Shown here piece after piece: positions 1 to 8,495 of a DNA stretch of 64,000 bases (position 1 is the first letter of the stretch; each line of letters starts with the position of its first letter). The position numbers and the translations under genes are program-made. Under the pieces are notes generated by a model. It had not been told where the DNA came from. It worked only from the letters and a program-made list of their open reading frames with translations, and ran no database searches. The DNA comes from RGIG5612 sp045546255. GTDB taxonomy: Bacteria > Bacillota > Clostridia > Lachnospirales > Lachnospiraceae. The stretch lies in the NCBI GenBank assembly GCA_045546255.1, contig JAZQCK010000038.1:1-64000 (forward strand), written 5' to 3'.

Positions 1-187
1 AGCAAATGACTTGTTTTGATCGTTTACGCTCAAAGAAAACTTTGGCTAAACATCCGTTTTTTTCACTTCACTGAAGTGTTCGCTTATTTGAAATTTATAA
101 GAAATTTCAGGGATGGTTATACTATTCAATTATCAAGGTTCGTGCCTTATTTTTAAGGCTTTTTTGTTTGCCGTCTCAAGCGACAGC
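1..187 (-). other. rRNA-operon-like 5' leader (partial)
   Basis: Read on the minus strand, this stretch follows a strong promoter and contains GAACCTTGATAATTGAATAG (141..122), which resembles the boxA/antitermination segment found before Firmicutes 16S genes and in 16S-23S spacers. A small hairpin (GCCTTAAAAATAAGGC, about 159..144) lies just before it. No rRNA sequence is visible, so any 16S gene would lie to the left of the window. The assignment is inferred from the boxA-like motif, the consensus promoter and the absence of an ORF. Confidence 0.5.
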
Positions 188-193
188 TTTGCT

Positions 194-222
194 ATAATAA
201 CACTATGATTTTTTATTGTCAA
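194..222 (-). promoter_or_regulatory. Strong sigma-A promoter (probably rrn)
   Basis: On the minus strand TTGACA (222..217) and TATTAT (199..194) are separated by exactly 17 bases. The start would fall near 187 and feed the boxA-like leader. The perfect -35 box and the AT-rich spacer fit a stable-RNA promoter. Confidence 0.65.
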
Positions 223-320
223 CAAAAACTTTCATCTTTTTTTAATTTATTTTTCGTATAAAAAAGAATCTGTTCTCAACCACAAAATGTACTGTTTTTG
301 ACTCCCCGGGACACTATATC

Positions 321-349
321 TTGATTGTTAAATATACATAGAAAATACT
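321..349 (+). promoter_or_regulatory. Possible promoter of the 3-hydroxyacyl-CoA dehydrogenase gene
   Basis: TTGATT (321-326) and AATACT (344-349) are 17 bases apart upstream of the gene at 447. The match is only moderate. The rest of 223-446 is AT-rich and shows no gene. Confidence 0.3.
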
Positions 350-446
350 ACCTAACAAAACAAGTGCATGTTATTATCATTATATAACTGACATCTTGAG
401 TTCGGCTTACCGCATCAATGAAATACCAAACAAGGAGGATAGCAAC

Positions 447-1415
447 ATGAAATTAAACAATGTCACGATCCTTGGAGGCGGTGTACTCGGAACACAGATT
501 GCTCTGCAGTCCGCCTATACAGGATGTAATGTAACGATCTGGCTTAGAAGTGAAGGCTCTATCGGCCGAACACAGCCAAAGATTGAGCGCTATTCCCAGC
601 TGATGATTGCTGACCTTGAAGCAGCAAAGGCATTGGTTGGAAATCCGATGGGCGCATTCCTTTATCCAAAGGGACTGATCCGCAAATGGGAAGGCATGAC
701 CGTCGAAGGAATCGACGCGTTGATCGCACAGGCAAAAGAGAACTTTGCGAACAACGTAAAGTTGGAGCTGGATATGGCTGCTGCAGTTGCGGATGCAGAT
801 ATTGCAATCGAGGCAATGTCGGAAGATCCGAAAGCAAAGATCGAATTCTATGAGCAGCTGAAAGATAAACTTCCGGAGAAGACCATTCTCTGCACCAACT
901 CTTCCACTCTGCTCCCAAGCACCTTCGCAGAATATACCGGAAGACCGGAGAAATACTGCGCGCTTCATTTCGCAAACACGATCTGGAAAAACAACACAGG
1001 CGAGGTTATGGGACATCCGGGAACATCGGAAGAAGTCTTCAATCAGGTTGCTGAGTTTGCAGATCAGATCGGCATGGTTCCGCTGAAACTCTATAAAGAG
1101 CAGCCGGGCTATATCTTAAACTCCATGCTCGTTCCGTTCCTTTCCGCAGCACAGGCACTTTGGGCGAACGGCGTTTCCGATGTTGAAACGATCGACCTTA
1201 CATGGCGCCTAGCAACCGGCGCTCCGGCAGGCCCGTTCCAGATCTTAGATATCGTCGGTCTTGAAACGGCTTATAATATCAACCTGATGAAACCGGAAAC
1301 GCAGCAGGAGGGAACCATTTCCTACAAGCTGAGCCAGCTCTTAAAAGAAAAGATTGATAAAGGCGAGACCGGCGTCAATGCAGGCAAAGGCTTCTACGAT
1401 TATACAAAGAAATAA
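447..1415 (+). CDS. 3-hydroxyacyl-CoA dehydrogenase, NAD-binding
   Basis: Predicted soluble 322-residue dehydrogenase that oxidises 3-hydroxyacyl-CoA to 3-ketoacyl-CoA with NAD. The N-terminus has the Rossmann motif LGGGVLGTQIA (about residues 9-19). CTNSSTLLPS precedes ALHFAN (about residue 173), whose His corresponds to the catalytic His of the family. The C-terminal helical domain follows (GAPAGPFQILDIVGLETAYN). The start at 447 is chosen because AAGGAGG lies 8 bases upstream; an earlier in-frame start at 396 has no ribosome site. No thiolase or crotonase gene is adjacent, so the acyl substrate is unknown; 3-hydroxybutyryl-CoA is plausible. A terminator follows, so it is probably transcribed alone. 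Confidence 0.85.
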   Translation: MKLNNVTILGGGVLGTQIALQSAYTGCNVTIWLRSEGSIGRTQPKIERYSQLMIADLEAAKALVGNPMGAFLYPKGLIRKWEGMTVEGIDALIAQAKENFANNVKLELDMAAAVADADIAIEAMSEDPKAKIEFYEQLKDKLPEKTILCTNSSTLLPSTFAEYTGRPEKYCALHFANTIWKNNTGEVMGHPGTSEEVFNQVAEFADQIGMVPLKLYKEQPGYILNSMLVPFLSAAQALWANGVSDVETIDLTWRLATGAPAGPFQILDIVGLETAYNINLMKPETQQEGTISYKLSQLLKEKIDKGETGVNAGKGFYDYTKK

Positions 1416-1470
1416 CATGTGCCAGACCTGAATCCGGCAAGAGCCGAAGAACAGTTTTTAACAAAAGGCA

Positions 1471-1496
1471 AAGAGCGGGGAGAACCCGCTCTTTTT
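1471..1496 (+). terminator. Rho-independent terminator
   Basis: AGAGCGGG (1472-1479) pairs with CCCGCTCT (1485-1492) around a five-base loop and runs into a T-rich tract. It ends the dehydrogenase transcript and lies just ahead of the next promoter. Confidence 0.85.
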
Positions 1497-1517
1497 GCTT
1501 CCTTCTTTTTTTAATTA

Positions 1518-1526
1518 TGCTATGAT
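1518..1526 (+). promoter_or_regulatory. Extended -10 promoter of a leaderless gene
   Basis: TGC-TATGAT (1518-1526) matches an extended -10 element. The ATG of the next gene begins six bases after it, where transcription would start. No ribosome-binding sequence precedes the ATG. Confidence 0.55.
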
Positions 1527-1532
1527 AAGCAT

Positions 1533-2402
1533 ATGATACCTGCAGAACTTCACGCCCATGTATTTATGGACGGAATCGATTATAAAAAGAGCGTTGCACG
1601 TTTCCAGGACGGTGTGGACAAGAAAAAAGTCCGCGCGGTCTTATCGGAATACAAAAAACGTGGCATCACGCTCGTACGAGACGGCGGCGATCACTTCGGC
1701 GCCTCAAGCTATGCCAAAAGCATTGCAGGAGAATACGGCATTACTTATCTCACGCCCGACTTTGCATTATATAAAGAAGGAAACTACGGAAAAGTTGCAG
1801 GGATTTCCTATCGCGACATCGCCGAGTACCGCGTGCTTGTTGCAAAGGCAAAAGAAAACGGTGCCGATTTTATCAAACTCATGCTGTCCGGAATATTGGA
1901 CTTCGATTGCTTCGGAGTTGTTTCCGAAACAGACTACACTCTTAAGCAGGAAAAGGAACTGGTCCATATCGCACATGAAGAAGGTTTTGCTGTTATGGCA
2001 CATGCGAGCGGAGGAGAAAAGGTCCGCCTTGCAGCCGAAGCCGGAGTCGACTCCATCGAACACGGTTATTATATGGACGAAGAGACGATGGACATACTGA
2101 AAGAAAAAGAGATTCTCTGGGTTCCGACTGCGGTCACTAGTCAGAATCTGATCGGCACCGGACGATTTGATGAAACGGAAGTAAAGAAGATTGCCGAAAC
2201 TCATAAAGAAGCGATTGCAAAAGCTAATGCCAAGGGAGTCCTGATCGGCTGCGGAAGCGATGCCGGAGCTTATGCCGTCCACCACGGAAGCGGCTGCCTC
2301 GAAGAGTACGCTTTATTAAAAGAAGTGATCGGCGAAGATGTTGATCCGATGATACAGAAGGCGGAGCGTTTCGTGCGGCAGAAATTTTCAGCTTCCTGCT
2401 GA
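1533..2402 (+). CDS. Amidohydrolase-superfamily metal-dependent hydrolase
   Basis: 289-residue TIM-barrel hydrolase. Metal ligands can be followed in order: HAH at residues 7-9, a Lys in FIKLMLSG (about 112) that would be carboxylated, His in MAHASGG (about 152), His in SIEHGYY (about 174) and Asp in GCGSDAG (about 241). The set fits the imidazolonepropionase/prolidase-like amidohydrolases. The substrate is not predictable. The start has no Shine-Dalgarno but sits at the expected transcription start of an extended -10 promoter, so the mRNA may be leaderless. The next gene begins 53 bases downstream and may be co-transcribed. Confidence 0.75.
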   Translation: MIPAELHAHVFMDGIDYKKSVARFQDGVDKKKVRAVLSEYKKRGITLVRDGGDHFGASSYAKSIAGEYGITYLTPDFALYKEGNYGKVAGISYRDIAEYRVLVAKAKENGADFIKLMLSGILDFDCFGVVSETDYTLKQEKELVHIAHEEGFAVMAHASGGEKVRLAAEAGVDSIEHGYYMDEETMDILKEKEILWVPTAVTSQNLIGTGRFDETEVKKIAETHKEAIAKANAKGVLIGCGSDAGAYAVHHGSGCLEEYALLKEVIGEDVDPMIQKAERFVRQKFSASC

Positions 2403-2455
2403 TCAACACGGAAGAAAAGAACAAGCCATTCAAAGAATGACCGAAGGTTTATAAA

Positions 2456-3172
2456 ATGAAAAAACAAGCAGCTGACAAAAAAGAGTTTTACAAAAAACTG
2501 AATCAGAAAAAAACAGAGGATCTTATCCAATTGATTCAAGACGGCGTCTTAGAAGAAATGGATAACAACGAGATCAAAGAAGTGTTCCCGCAACTGATGG
2601 CGCTCAGGAGCCGACAGCTCATCGACCAGCTTGCCAAAAGATCTAATTATTTCCCGATGGAGATTCTTGATATTGAGCTTAAGAATCATGCGGACAAAGA
2701 TTTCATGTCCTATGTATTGGACAGATACGGAAAGAAGTTTCAATACAAAAACAATGAAAATGCAAACCGCCTCTTTGAAGTCGCCTGCGCAGCGGATTGC
2801 AAAGCTATGCTGCTCTTTCTTTTAGGGAAAGGTTTAGCAGAAGGTCAGTACCCAAGACTGATCAGCGGCTCCGATAAACTGCTCGAGGTTTTAAACGAAG
2901 TGAAGGTCAAGGCTCTCCATCCGGATACCGTTGTCACCTTCTTTGTCGAGGCAGCAATCTCTGATCAAAACGAAAAGCGCATCCAGGAGCTGATCGATTT
3001 AGGCTTTGATATCGGAATGCTCAACTCCGAAGAGAAAAGCTGCTGCGAAGTCTTGGCGGACGGCATTCAAAACTATCCTTACGCAAAAGGGAAAAAGGGA
3101 CAGACCGAGCGGATCAAAGATGAACAAGGTCTTAAAACACTTCAACGCTTCTATGAAAGGGAGCTCAGCTGA
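2456..3172 (+). CDS. Uncharacterised ankyrin-like helical protein
   Basis: 238 residues, charged and helical, with no signal peptide or membrane segment. The Lys-rich N-terminus is followed by repeated short helices such as ANRLFEVACAADCKAMLLFL and KRIQELIDLGFDIGMLN, which resemble ankyrin or solenoid repeats without a clear family match. The ribosome site GAAGG lies 8 bases before ATG. It follows the amidohydrolase on the same strand, and the next gene has its own promoter at the end of this one. I do not recognise the family and assign no function. Confidence 0.6.
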   Translation: MKKQAADKKEFYKKLNQKKTEDLIQLIQDGVLEEMDNNEIKEVFPQLMALRSRQLIDQLAKRSNYFPMEILDIELKNHADKDFMSYVLDRYGKKFQYKNNENANRLFEVACAADCKAMLLFLLGKGLAEGQYPRLISGSDKLLEVLNEVKVKALHPDTVVTFFVEAAISDQNEKRIQELIDLGFDIGMLNSEEKSCCEVLADGIQNYPYAKGKKGQTERIKDEQGLKTLQRFYERELS

Positions 3173-3190
3173 CAGATTAATTTGTTTTTA

Positions 3191-3199
3191 TGATATAAT
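3191..3199 (+). promoter_or_regulatory. Extended -10 promoter of the CDF gene
   Basis: TGA-TATAAT (3191-3199) lies 19 bases past the preceding stop codon. It gives a leader of about 80 bases before the CDF start at 3288. A weak -35 (TGACAG) overlaps the preceding stop codon. Confidence 0.55.
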
Positions 3200-3287
3200 A
3201 GTTTGGCTTTATACAAGAACTGCATCAGCACCAACGTGCAAAGCAGGAAGAAAAGCAAAGATAAATAAATAGTTAGAGGGAATATCA

Positions 3288-4448
3288 ATGGCAGAAAACA
3301 ACAAACAGGCAGCCGACATCCGCGGAGAAGGCGAGCTGATCGTAAACCGTGAGAAAACAATCATCCGCACAAGTATCTTAGGAATTGCAGCGAACATATT
3401 TCTTGCTGCGTTCAAAGCATTCGTCGGACTTACGGCAAATTCCGTTGCGGTTATTTCTGATGCGGTGAACAACTTAAGCGATGCTCTTTCCAGCGTCATC
3501 ACGATTATTGGAACAAAGCTCGCCGGGAAAAAGCCGGATAAAAAACATCCGATGGGCTATGGCCGTATTGAATACTTAACGGCGTTGATCGTATCTGCGA
3601 TCGTTCTTTATGCCGGCATCACGACCACGGTCGATTCCGTGAAAAAGATCATTCATCCGGAGGAAGTGAACTACTCTATCGTTTCGCTGATCATCTTAGG
3701 CGCAGCGATCCTGGTAAAACTCTTTCTGGGCGCCTATACAAAGAAAAAAGGAAAGTCCGTAAACTCCGGATCCCTTATCGCTTCCGGGCAGGACGCTTTC
3801 CAGGATGCGATCATTTCGGCATCCGTTCTCATCTCTGCAGCACTTTACATGCTTTGGGGAATTAAAATCGAAGCCTATGTCGGCGCCGTCATCGGTCTGT
3901 TCATTATCAAAGCAGGAATAGAAATGATCATGGACGCGATCAATGAAATGCTTGGGAAACGCGCAGACGCAGACCTCACAAAGGCGATCAAAGGAACGAT
4001 CGCAAAAGAGGACTCTGTCCATGGTGTCTATGACCTTTTCATGACGAACTACGGTCCGGATAAAAACTATGCTTCCGCACATGTGGAAGTCGACGATAAC
4101 ATGACGGCAAATGAAATCGATGCATTGACCAGAAAAATACAGTACAATGTTTATAAAGAGCATGGCGTGATCATGCAGGCAGTTGGCGTCTATTCCGTAA
4201 ATACCGGAGACACCGAGGCTGCAAGAATAAGAAAAGATATCAGGGACCGCGTGCTTGCGCACGAAGGAGTTCTTCAATTCCACGGCTTCTATCTGTTTGA
4301 AGCAGAAAAAACGATCACTTTTGACGTGATCTTAGATTTTTCCGTCGAAGACCGGAAGGCACTTTACTGCCAGATCAAAGACGAGATTCAGGCAGCTTAT
4401 CCGGACTATACGATCCATGTTGCGTTAGATACCGATATCAGCGACTGA
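3288..4448 (+). CDS. Cation diffusion facilitator (CDF) family transporter
   Basis: 386-residue inner-membrane divalent-metal/proton antiporter. The first 225 residues hold about six membrane segments. They include SDAVNNLSDALSSV in TM2 and SGQDAFQDA in TM5, the paired acidic sites that bind the transported metal. The TM5 DxxxD form is commonly linked to Mn-type CDFs, but Zn or Fe cannot be excluded. A cytoplasmic ferredoxin-like C-terminal domain follows (HVEVDDNMTANEIDALT), with an additional tail (residues 300-386) longer than in FieF/YiiP. The ribosome site GAGGG precedes ATG by about 7 bases. The MATE gene starts 19 bases after its stop. Confidence 0.88.
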   Translation: MAENNKQAADIRGEGELIVNREKTIIRTSILGIAANIFLAAFKAFVGLTANSVAVISDAVNNLSDALSSVITIIGTKLAGKKPDKKHPMGYGRIEYLTALIVSAIVLYAGITTTVDSVKKIIHPEEVNYSIVSLIILGAAILVKLFLGAYTKKKGKSVNSGSLIASGQDAFQDAIISASVLISAALYMLWGIKIEAYVGAVIGLFIIKAGIEMIMDAINEMLGKRADADLTKAIKGTIAKEDSVHGVYDLFMTNYGPDKNYASAHVEVDDNMTANEIDALTRKIQYNVYKEHGVIMQAVGVYSVNTGDTEAARIRKDIRDRVLAHEGVLQFHGFYLFEAEKTITFDVILDFSVEDRKALYCQIKDEIQAAYPDYTIHVALDTDISD

Positions 4449-4467
4449 CCTATCGTCGCAGAGAATT

Positions 4468-6264
4468 ATGCCAACGATGATGCAGCGCAAATTTAATAGG
4501 ATGTTTTTAGGCGGCACGATCGGCATCGCAGTTGTTTCCATTGCGGTCATGTCCGGCTCTTTCATTGCCGGAAGCGTGATTGGAAAAACCGCTGTATCCG
4601 CAGTCACTTTAGTCGCGCCGCTTTTATCGCTTGCTGTATTTTTTTCTTATGCAGTCTCTCAGGGCTTTCCTCTGCTTTACTCAAAAGCAATGGGGCGAAT
4701 GGATAAGCAGAAGGCCGACCATATTTTTGGAACAACGCTCTTTGTTTCGATCATAATGGGTATTATCTTATTTCTCCTGTCGAATATTCTGAGCAATTTA
4801 TATTTTCGCCTCTACGCCCCATCGGATGCGGTCTTGTCTCTTGCAGTCCCCTATTTGTTCTGGCTGCGCTTTGGCATTTTAATCATGCCTCTTGCCTGTG
4901 TTTTAAACAGCGCGATCTATGCAGACGGAGATGAATCGATCTATACGATTTCTATGGTGGCGCAGTTGATCGTCACCCTGGCATTTGGCATCATCCTGTC
5001 CAATACCTGGGGCATTGAAGGAATCAGTTTCAGTCTTTCCTTAGGGCTGCTCGTGGCACTCGCACTTTCATTTCTGCACTGGTTTAAAAAAAGCAACACC
5101 CTGCGGATGAACCTTCGTTTCAACATGTCCTATTTCAGGAAATTGTTAAGATACAGTATCGGAGATGCTGCAAGCCACCTCTTCCAGGCTGTTTTCTCCT
5201 TTGTCATGAATGTCTTTATCATTGCAAATTTCGGTGAAGACTTTCTCGCTGTCAGTGCAGCGCTGTCGATCATCCATCAGGTACAAGCATTTTGTGCCGG
5301 TGTCGGCACCGGTGCCGCTCCGATCATCGGAACGTATCTTGGAGAAAAAAGCACCGCCGGCGTGAAAAGCATTTACCGGCTTGCCGAGCGGACAGCAATC
5401 GTGATGGGCATTCTCTTTACCGCCGTTGTGATTGTGCTGTCACTGTTCATCTCAAGACTTTTGGGAATCACAGATCCTCGAATTGCTCATATCGTAATCA
5501 ACGGAACGCGTATTGTGAGTCTGACCTCTGTTTTCGTCAGCCTCTTGTATTGGATGACCACCTATTACCTGATTTCAAAGCACGTCTGGCTCTGCGTCGT
5601 TGTAAACGCATTGAAAGAGGCTGTCGTGGCACTCCCAATGGCAATTCTCTTCACTTGGATCCGGAAAGATGCCCTCGGAATTTTTATCGGCATATGCCTT
5701 GTGCCGCTCCTTGTTTGGTTCGGTACATTCATTTATATTCATCTGAGGTATAAAGGACAGAATGCCAAACTGCTCCTAAAAGAACAGCCGCATAATTCTT
5801 ATATATTTGCATTGGAAATTGAGCCAAAAGACATTGTCACAAAACGTCACGAGCTGGCTGAAACATTAAAGAAAGAAGGATGTGACCGGAAAACGATTCT
5901 TCGCGCAGCATTTCTGTTTGAAGAGCTCTTTATGTTAATTCATGACAAAAACGCATCCCAGGTGCAGGGTGAGTGCTGTGTGAATGTTGGTGAAAAAATA
6001 GAGCTGATCGCAAGAGATAACGGCGTCTTTTTCGATATGACAGATCCGGATATGAAGGTGACATCTCTTCGCGCCTATCTCGTGTCATCCGCAGTCGACA
6101 CGATGGCTTATCAAAGTCAGCATGTTGCTGCTTTGGCTTTTAACCGAAACCGCATTGTGATCCAGCGGACGGAACCGGATACGGCAAACCCGGAAGATCC
6201 GGACGAAGAATCTCACGAATCTGAATCATTAAAAGACGAATCATTCCCAGATGTCGAAATCTGA
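4468..6264 (+). CDS. MATE-family transporter fused to a C-terminal HATPase-like domain
   Basis: 598 residues. Residues 1-430 form a twelve-segment MATE efflux transporter. Residues about 445-570 look like a GHKL/HATPase_c domain of the anti-sigma RsbW type. A helix with AAFLFEELFMLIHD stands at the N-box position, and ARDNGVFFDM resembles the G1 box, though the canonical Asn of the N-box is not evident. The acidic tail ends EESHESESLKDESFPDVEI. It may be a transporter gated or regulated by nucleotide or a protein partner. No Shine-Dalgarno is evident, so translation may be coupled to the CDF gene 19 bases upstream. Its 3' end overlaps the convergent small gene by 24 bases. Confidence 0.78.
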   Translation: MPTMMQRKFNRMFLGGTIGIAVVSIAVMSGSFIAGSVIGKTAVSAVTLVAPLLSLAVFFSYAVSQGFPLLYSKAMGRMDKQKADHIFGTTLFVSIIMGIILFLLSNILSNLYFRLYAPSDAVLSLAVPYLFWLRFGILIMPLACVLNSAIYADGDESIYTISMVAQLIVTLAFGIILSNTWGIEGISFSLSLGLLVALALSFLHWFKKSNTLRMNLRFNMSYFRKLLRYSIGDAASHLFQAVFSFVMNVFIIANFGEDFLAVSAALSIIHQVQAFCAGVGTGAAPIIGTYLGEKSTAGVKSIYRLAERTAIVMGILFTAVVIVLSLFISRLLGITDPRIAHIVINGTRIVSLTSVFVSLLYWMTTYYLISKHVWLCVVVNALKEAVVALPMAILFTWIRKDALGIFIGICLVPLLVWFGTFIYIHLRYKGQNAKLLLKEQPHNSYIFALEIEPKDIVTKRHELAETLKKEGCDRKTILRAAFLFEELFMLIHDKNASQVQGECCVNVGEKIELIARDNGVFFDMTDPDMKVTSLRAYLVSSAVDTMAYQSQHVAALAFNRNRIVIQRTEPDTANPEDPDEESHESESLKDESFPDVEI

Positions 6265-6540
6265 GTTCATCAGTTCGTTATATTTGGCATTCGCTCTCTG
6301 GCTTTCTTTTCTTTCACGCCAGGCCGCGATCTCTTCGCGAATCGCCAGCATTTCATCTACGACCAATTCTGCCTTTTTCGGTTTCACATTTTGAAGATAA
6401 GAGATCATCCGCTCCATCGCCTTCGGGCTCCCAAGATTCTTTACGACTTCATCTCCCAATTCTTTTGGAAAACCCAGCCTGACAACCGCCTCAACCAGAC
6501 GGTCCCTCGATTTTCTCCATTCCCTTTGATAATCTTCCAT
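6241..6540 (-). CDS. Conserved small hypothetical protein
   Basis: 99-residue helical, charged protein with no Cys, signal peptide or membrane segment. The sequence RLGFPKELGDEVVKNLGSPKAMERMISYLQ is compact and looks structured. AAGGAG precedes ATG by about 6 bases. It is the last gene of a minus-strand run (7738 to 6241) and overlaps the convergent MATE gene by 24 bases at the stop. I recognise it only as a Lachnospiraceae-type hypothetical. Confidence 0.65.
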   Translation of the reverse strand: MEDYQREWRKSRDRLVEAVVRLGFPKELGDEVVKNLGSPKAMERMISYLQNVKPKKAELVVDEMLAIREEIAAWRERKESQRANAKYNELMNSDFDIWE

Positions 6541-6585
6541 ACCTGCTCCTTAAGGGATCAGCCCTCTGGGTGAGGAATTTATGCG

Positions 6586-7347
6586 TTATCGCTTTCCACC
6601 CGGATATTTGATTCCGACGACTTTAAAGATCTCTTTTTCATCAGCCTCCGGGCTGATTTTTTTCACTTGTTTTACGATCTTCTTCCAGGAATCTTCCGGT
6701 GCCTCCTGATAGCCTGCCGCTATGAAATCATAGCCCCACTTCGTCTCCGGCGTCTCGATCGCAGCGATGCTCCATCCATAGGACTGTCCTTTTTTATTGA
6801 CCTTCTGACGAAACTCACTCACGATCAAAAAGCTCTGCATCTGAAGGTCTGTCAGGATTCCGTCGAAGTTTTTCTCGCCGCCCTTTCCGAATCCGGCCTT
6901 TTGTTTTAGCTCTGCCGATAAGAGTTCAAGTCCTTTAAGTTCCTCATCGAGCTCTAAGGCAGACATGATCTTCTGCGAACGGTAGGACGCAAGCTCGTCC
7001 CCGACCAGCGCGTCAAAGTCATATCCATTTCTTCGATAGTTTGCAAAACGAGGAAACCATTTTTTCGAAACATATCCCGCTTTTTTATGAAAGAATTTGC
7101 CGTATGCGACGTTCTTGTTTTTACTTAAGATCTCGCGCCAGCTCCACGGATCTTTCTCCGGGTCTCCTGAAAACCAACCATCAACAGTTGTTCTCTCTTC
7201 CACCGAAAATCCCGGGATCTCATTGGAAAACAAAGGAAGAAAGCCGACCTTACCGATCAGCTTTAAAAGATCATCCGCTGTGTGAAGACACAGCGGATCA
7301 TTCTTCCTGCAACAATGCATATACCATTCGCCATTAATAACTTCCAT
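6586..7347 (-). CDS. AlkZ-related protein
   Basis: 253-residue protein with the distinctive pattern LIGKVGFLPLFSNEIPGFSV, GDPEKDPWSWREIL, YGKFFHKKAGYVSKKWFP and FANYRRNGYDFDALVGD. These match proteins annotated as AlkZ-related, distant relatives of HTH_42 DNA glycosylases. A glycosylase role is inferred by family name only; I cannot point to the AlkZ catalytic Gln motif. It begins one base after the stop of the DUF6472 gene, so the two are translationally coupled. Confidence 0.7.
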   Translation of the reverse strand: MEVINGEWYMHCCRKNDPLCLHTADDLLKLIGKVGFLPLFSNEIPGFSVEERTTVDGWFSGDPEKDPWSWREILSKNKNVAYGKFFHKKAGYVSKKWFPRFANYRRNGYDFDALVGDELASYRSQKIMSALELDEELKGLELLSAELKQKAGFGKGGEKNFDGILTDLQMQSFLIVSEFRQKVNKKGQSYGWSIAAIETPETKWGYDFIAAGYQEAPEDSWKKIVKQVKKISPEADEKEIFKVVGIKYPGGKR

Positions 7348-7348
7348 A

Positions 7349-7519
7349 TCAGATCTGGTGTCTCACCACTTTGTACTCATCTCCGTCCCGCCAAAACGGG
7401 CAGCGCCCTTTCGGGTCCTGCATCAAGCGGGCGTAATCGTCCTCATCCATATCCATCGAGCAGTAGTAATCGTCAAACTCCTCGTCGTAATCATAATAAA
7501 CACAAGTCTCGCAATCCAT
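7349..7519 (-). CDS. DUF6472-family small protein
   Basis: 56-residue acidic protein starting MDCETCVYYDYDEEFDDYY. Three further features complete the DUF6472 pattern: Cys-20, RCPFW (residues 39-43) and the ending DEYKVVRHQI. The four Cys (3, 6, 20, 40) suggest metal binding. AGGAGCAGG precedes ATG. It lies 18 bases after the small membrane-protein gene and 1 base before the AlkZ-related gene. The function of the family is unknown. Confidence 0.85.
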   Translation of the reverse strand: MDCETCVYYDYDEEFDDYYCSMDMDEDDYARLMQDPKGRCPFWRDGDEYKVVRHQI

Positions 7520-7537
7520 GATCCTGCTCCTAAAGCG

Positions 7538-7738
7538 TCATTCAATCACATCAAACTCAATGATGTCATCTTCTGGATCAGAAATTTTCCTACAGTGTTT
7601 ATGCCACTCTGGCGCCTCCGGCAGTTCCTCTCCACGGATCATCGCCAGGATCACACGCCTGTGGATAAACAGAAATGCTGCCAGCATCGCCGCAATCACA
7701 GATGTAACGATAATAATGATTAATTTTTTGGTACTCAT
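7538..7738 (-). CDS. Small single-span membrane protein
   Basis: 66 residues. A Lys-flanked hydrophobic segment (LIIIIVTSVIAAMLAAFLFI, residues 6-25) is followed by a basic stretch and an acidic tail ending DPEDDIIEFDVIE. GAGG lies about 8 bases before ATG. It heads the four-gene minus-strand group 7738-6241. No family is recognised. Confidence 0.6.
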   Translation of the reverse strand: MSTKKLIIIIVTSVIAAMLAAFLFIHRRVILAMIRGEELPEAPEWHKHCRKISDPEDDIIEFDVIE

Positions 7739-7799
7739 TGTTTCATCCTCTTTTATATGAAATTATCCGGTGGATAAATTCTAAGATGTCTGATAGAAA

Positions 7800-8486
7800 T
7801 TATAATGTATTTTTTCGATTTCTTCCAGCCGCTTTTGCGATCGCGATATAGATCAGCCCAATTACCAAAAGGAAGATCAAAATCGCGACGATCCACCAGC
7901 CGCAGCCCATGAACGGCAAGGTGTTTGTAAATCCGAAGGCGCCTGCGGGGCTGCCCCAGTTCAGGAAGAAATATGGGTAATTCACGCCGGGCGCAAACTG
8001 CCATCCGCACACAAAGCCGATGCCGGCATAGATTGCATAAAGGATCGGCGGAATGACAACGAAAAATGCATGTCGCTTTTTAAAGTCCGCATACACACCT
8101 GTGACAAAGAAGTCTGCGATTGAGGCAAGCGGAACCACGACATGCGTTAAGATATTTTGAAGGTTCCATGCCTCCGTTCCTAAAGTCGGCGCCAGCACGA
8201 AACAAAAGACGACGCCCGTCAGCGTAATAGAAACTGTACCCACCAGCTTAATCACATACCAGGCGGTGGAAAACTTTCCTTTGGTCAGCATGATAACTGC
8301 GCCGACTGCGCAAAGAATGGCAATCAGGAGATTGGACTGGATCGTAAAATACATAAAGACCGTCGATCCGCCCATGAAGTGCTCTTTTCCCGCAATCGCG
8401 CTGGTGATCGTTCCGACGATCGCCGATACGAAGACGATCAGCTTCAAAATCATTGATACAACTTTCCTTGCTTTTGATAATTCCAT
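7800..8486 (-). CDS. Pr6Pr-family membrane protein
   Basis: 228 residues with about six membrane segments. The sequences MYFTIQSNLL, LTHVVVPLASIADFF and YPYFFLNW are characteristic of the Pr6Pr (FAR-17a/AIG1-like) family of Firmicutes and actinobacteria. The tail is Arg/Lys-rich (KAAGRNRKNTL). The start lies 9 bases after the deoxyribosyltransferase stop, so the two are probably one operon. The biochemical role of bacterial Pr6Pr proteins is not established. Confidence 0.8.
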   Translation of the reverse strand: MELSKARKVVSMILKLIVFVSAIVGTITSAIAGKEHFMGGSTVFMYFTIQSNLLIAILCAVGAVIMLTKGKFSTAWYVIKLVGTVSITLTGVVFCFVLAPTLGTEAWNLQNILTHVVVPLASIADFFVTGVYADFKKRHAFFVVIPPILYAIYAGIGFVCGWQFAPGVNYPYFFLNWGSPAGAFGFTNTLPFMGCGWWIVAILIFLLVIGLIYIAIAKAAGRNRKNTL

Positions 8487-8495
8487 AACACTCCT

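Noticed and set aside
453..1016. Long antisense ORFs inside the dehydrogenase gene and similar shadows in araA, araB, esterase and transporter genes
   Set aside because: No ribosome sites, composition like a reverse complement of coding sequence, and each lies inside a clearly recognised gene.
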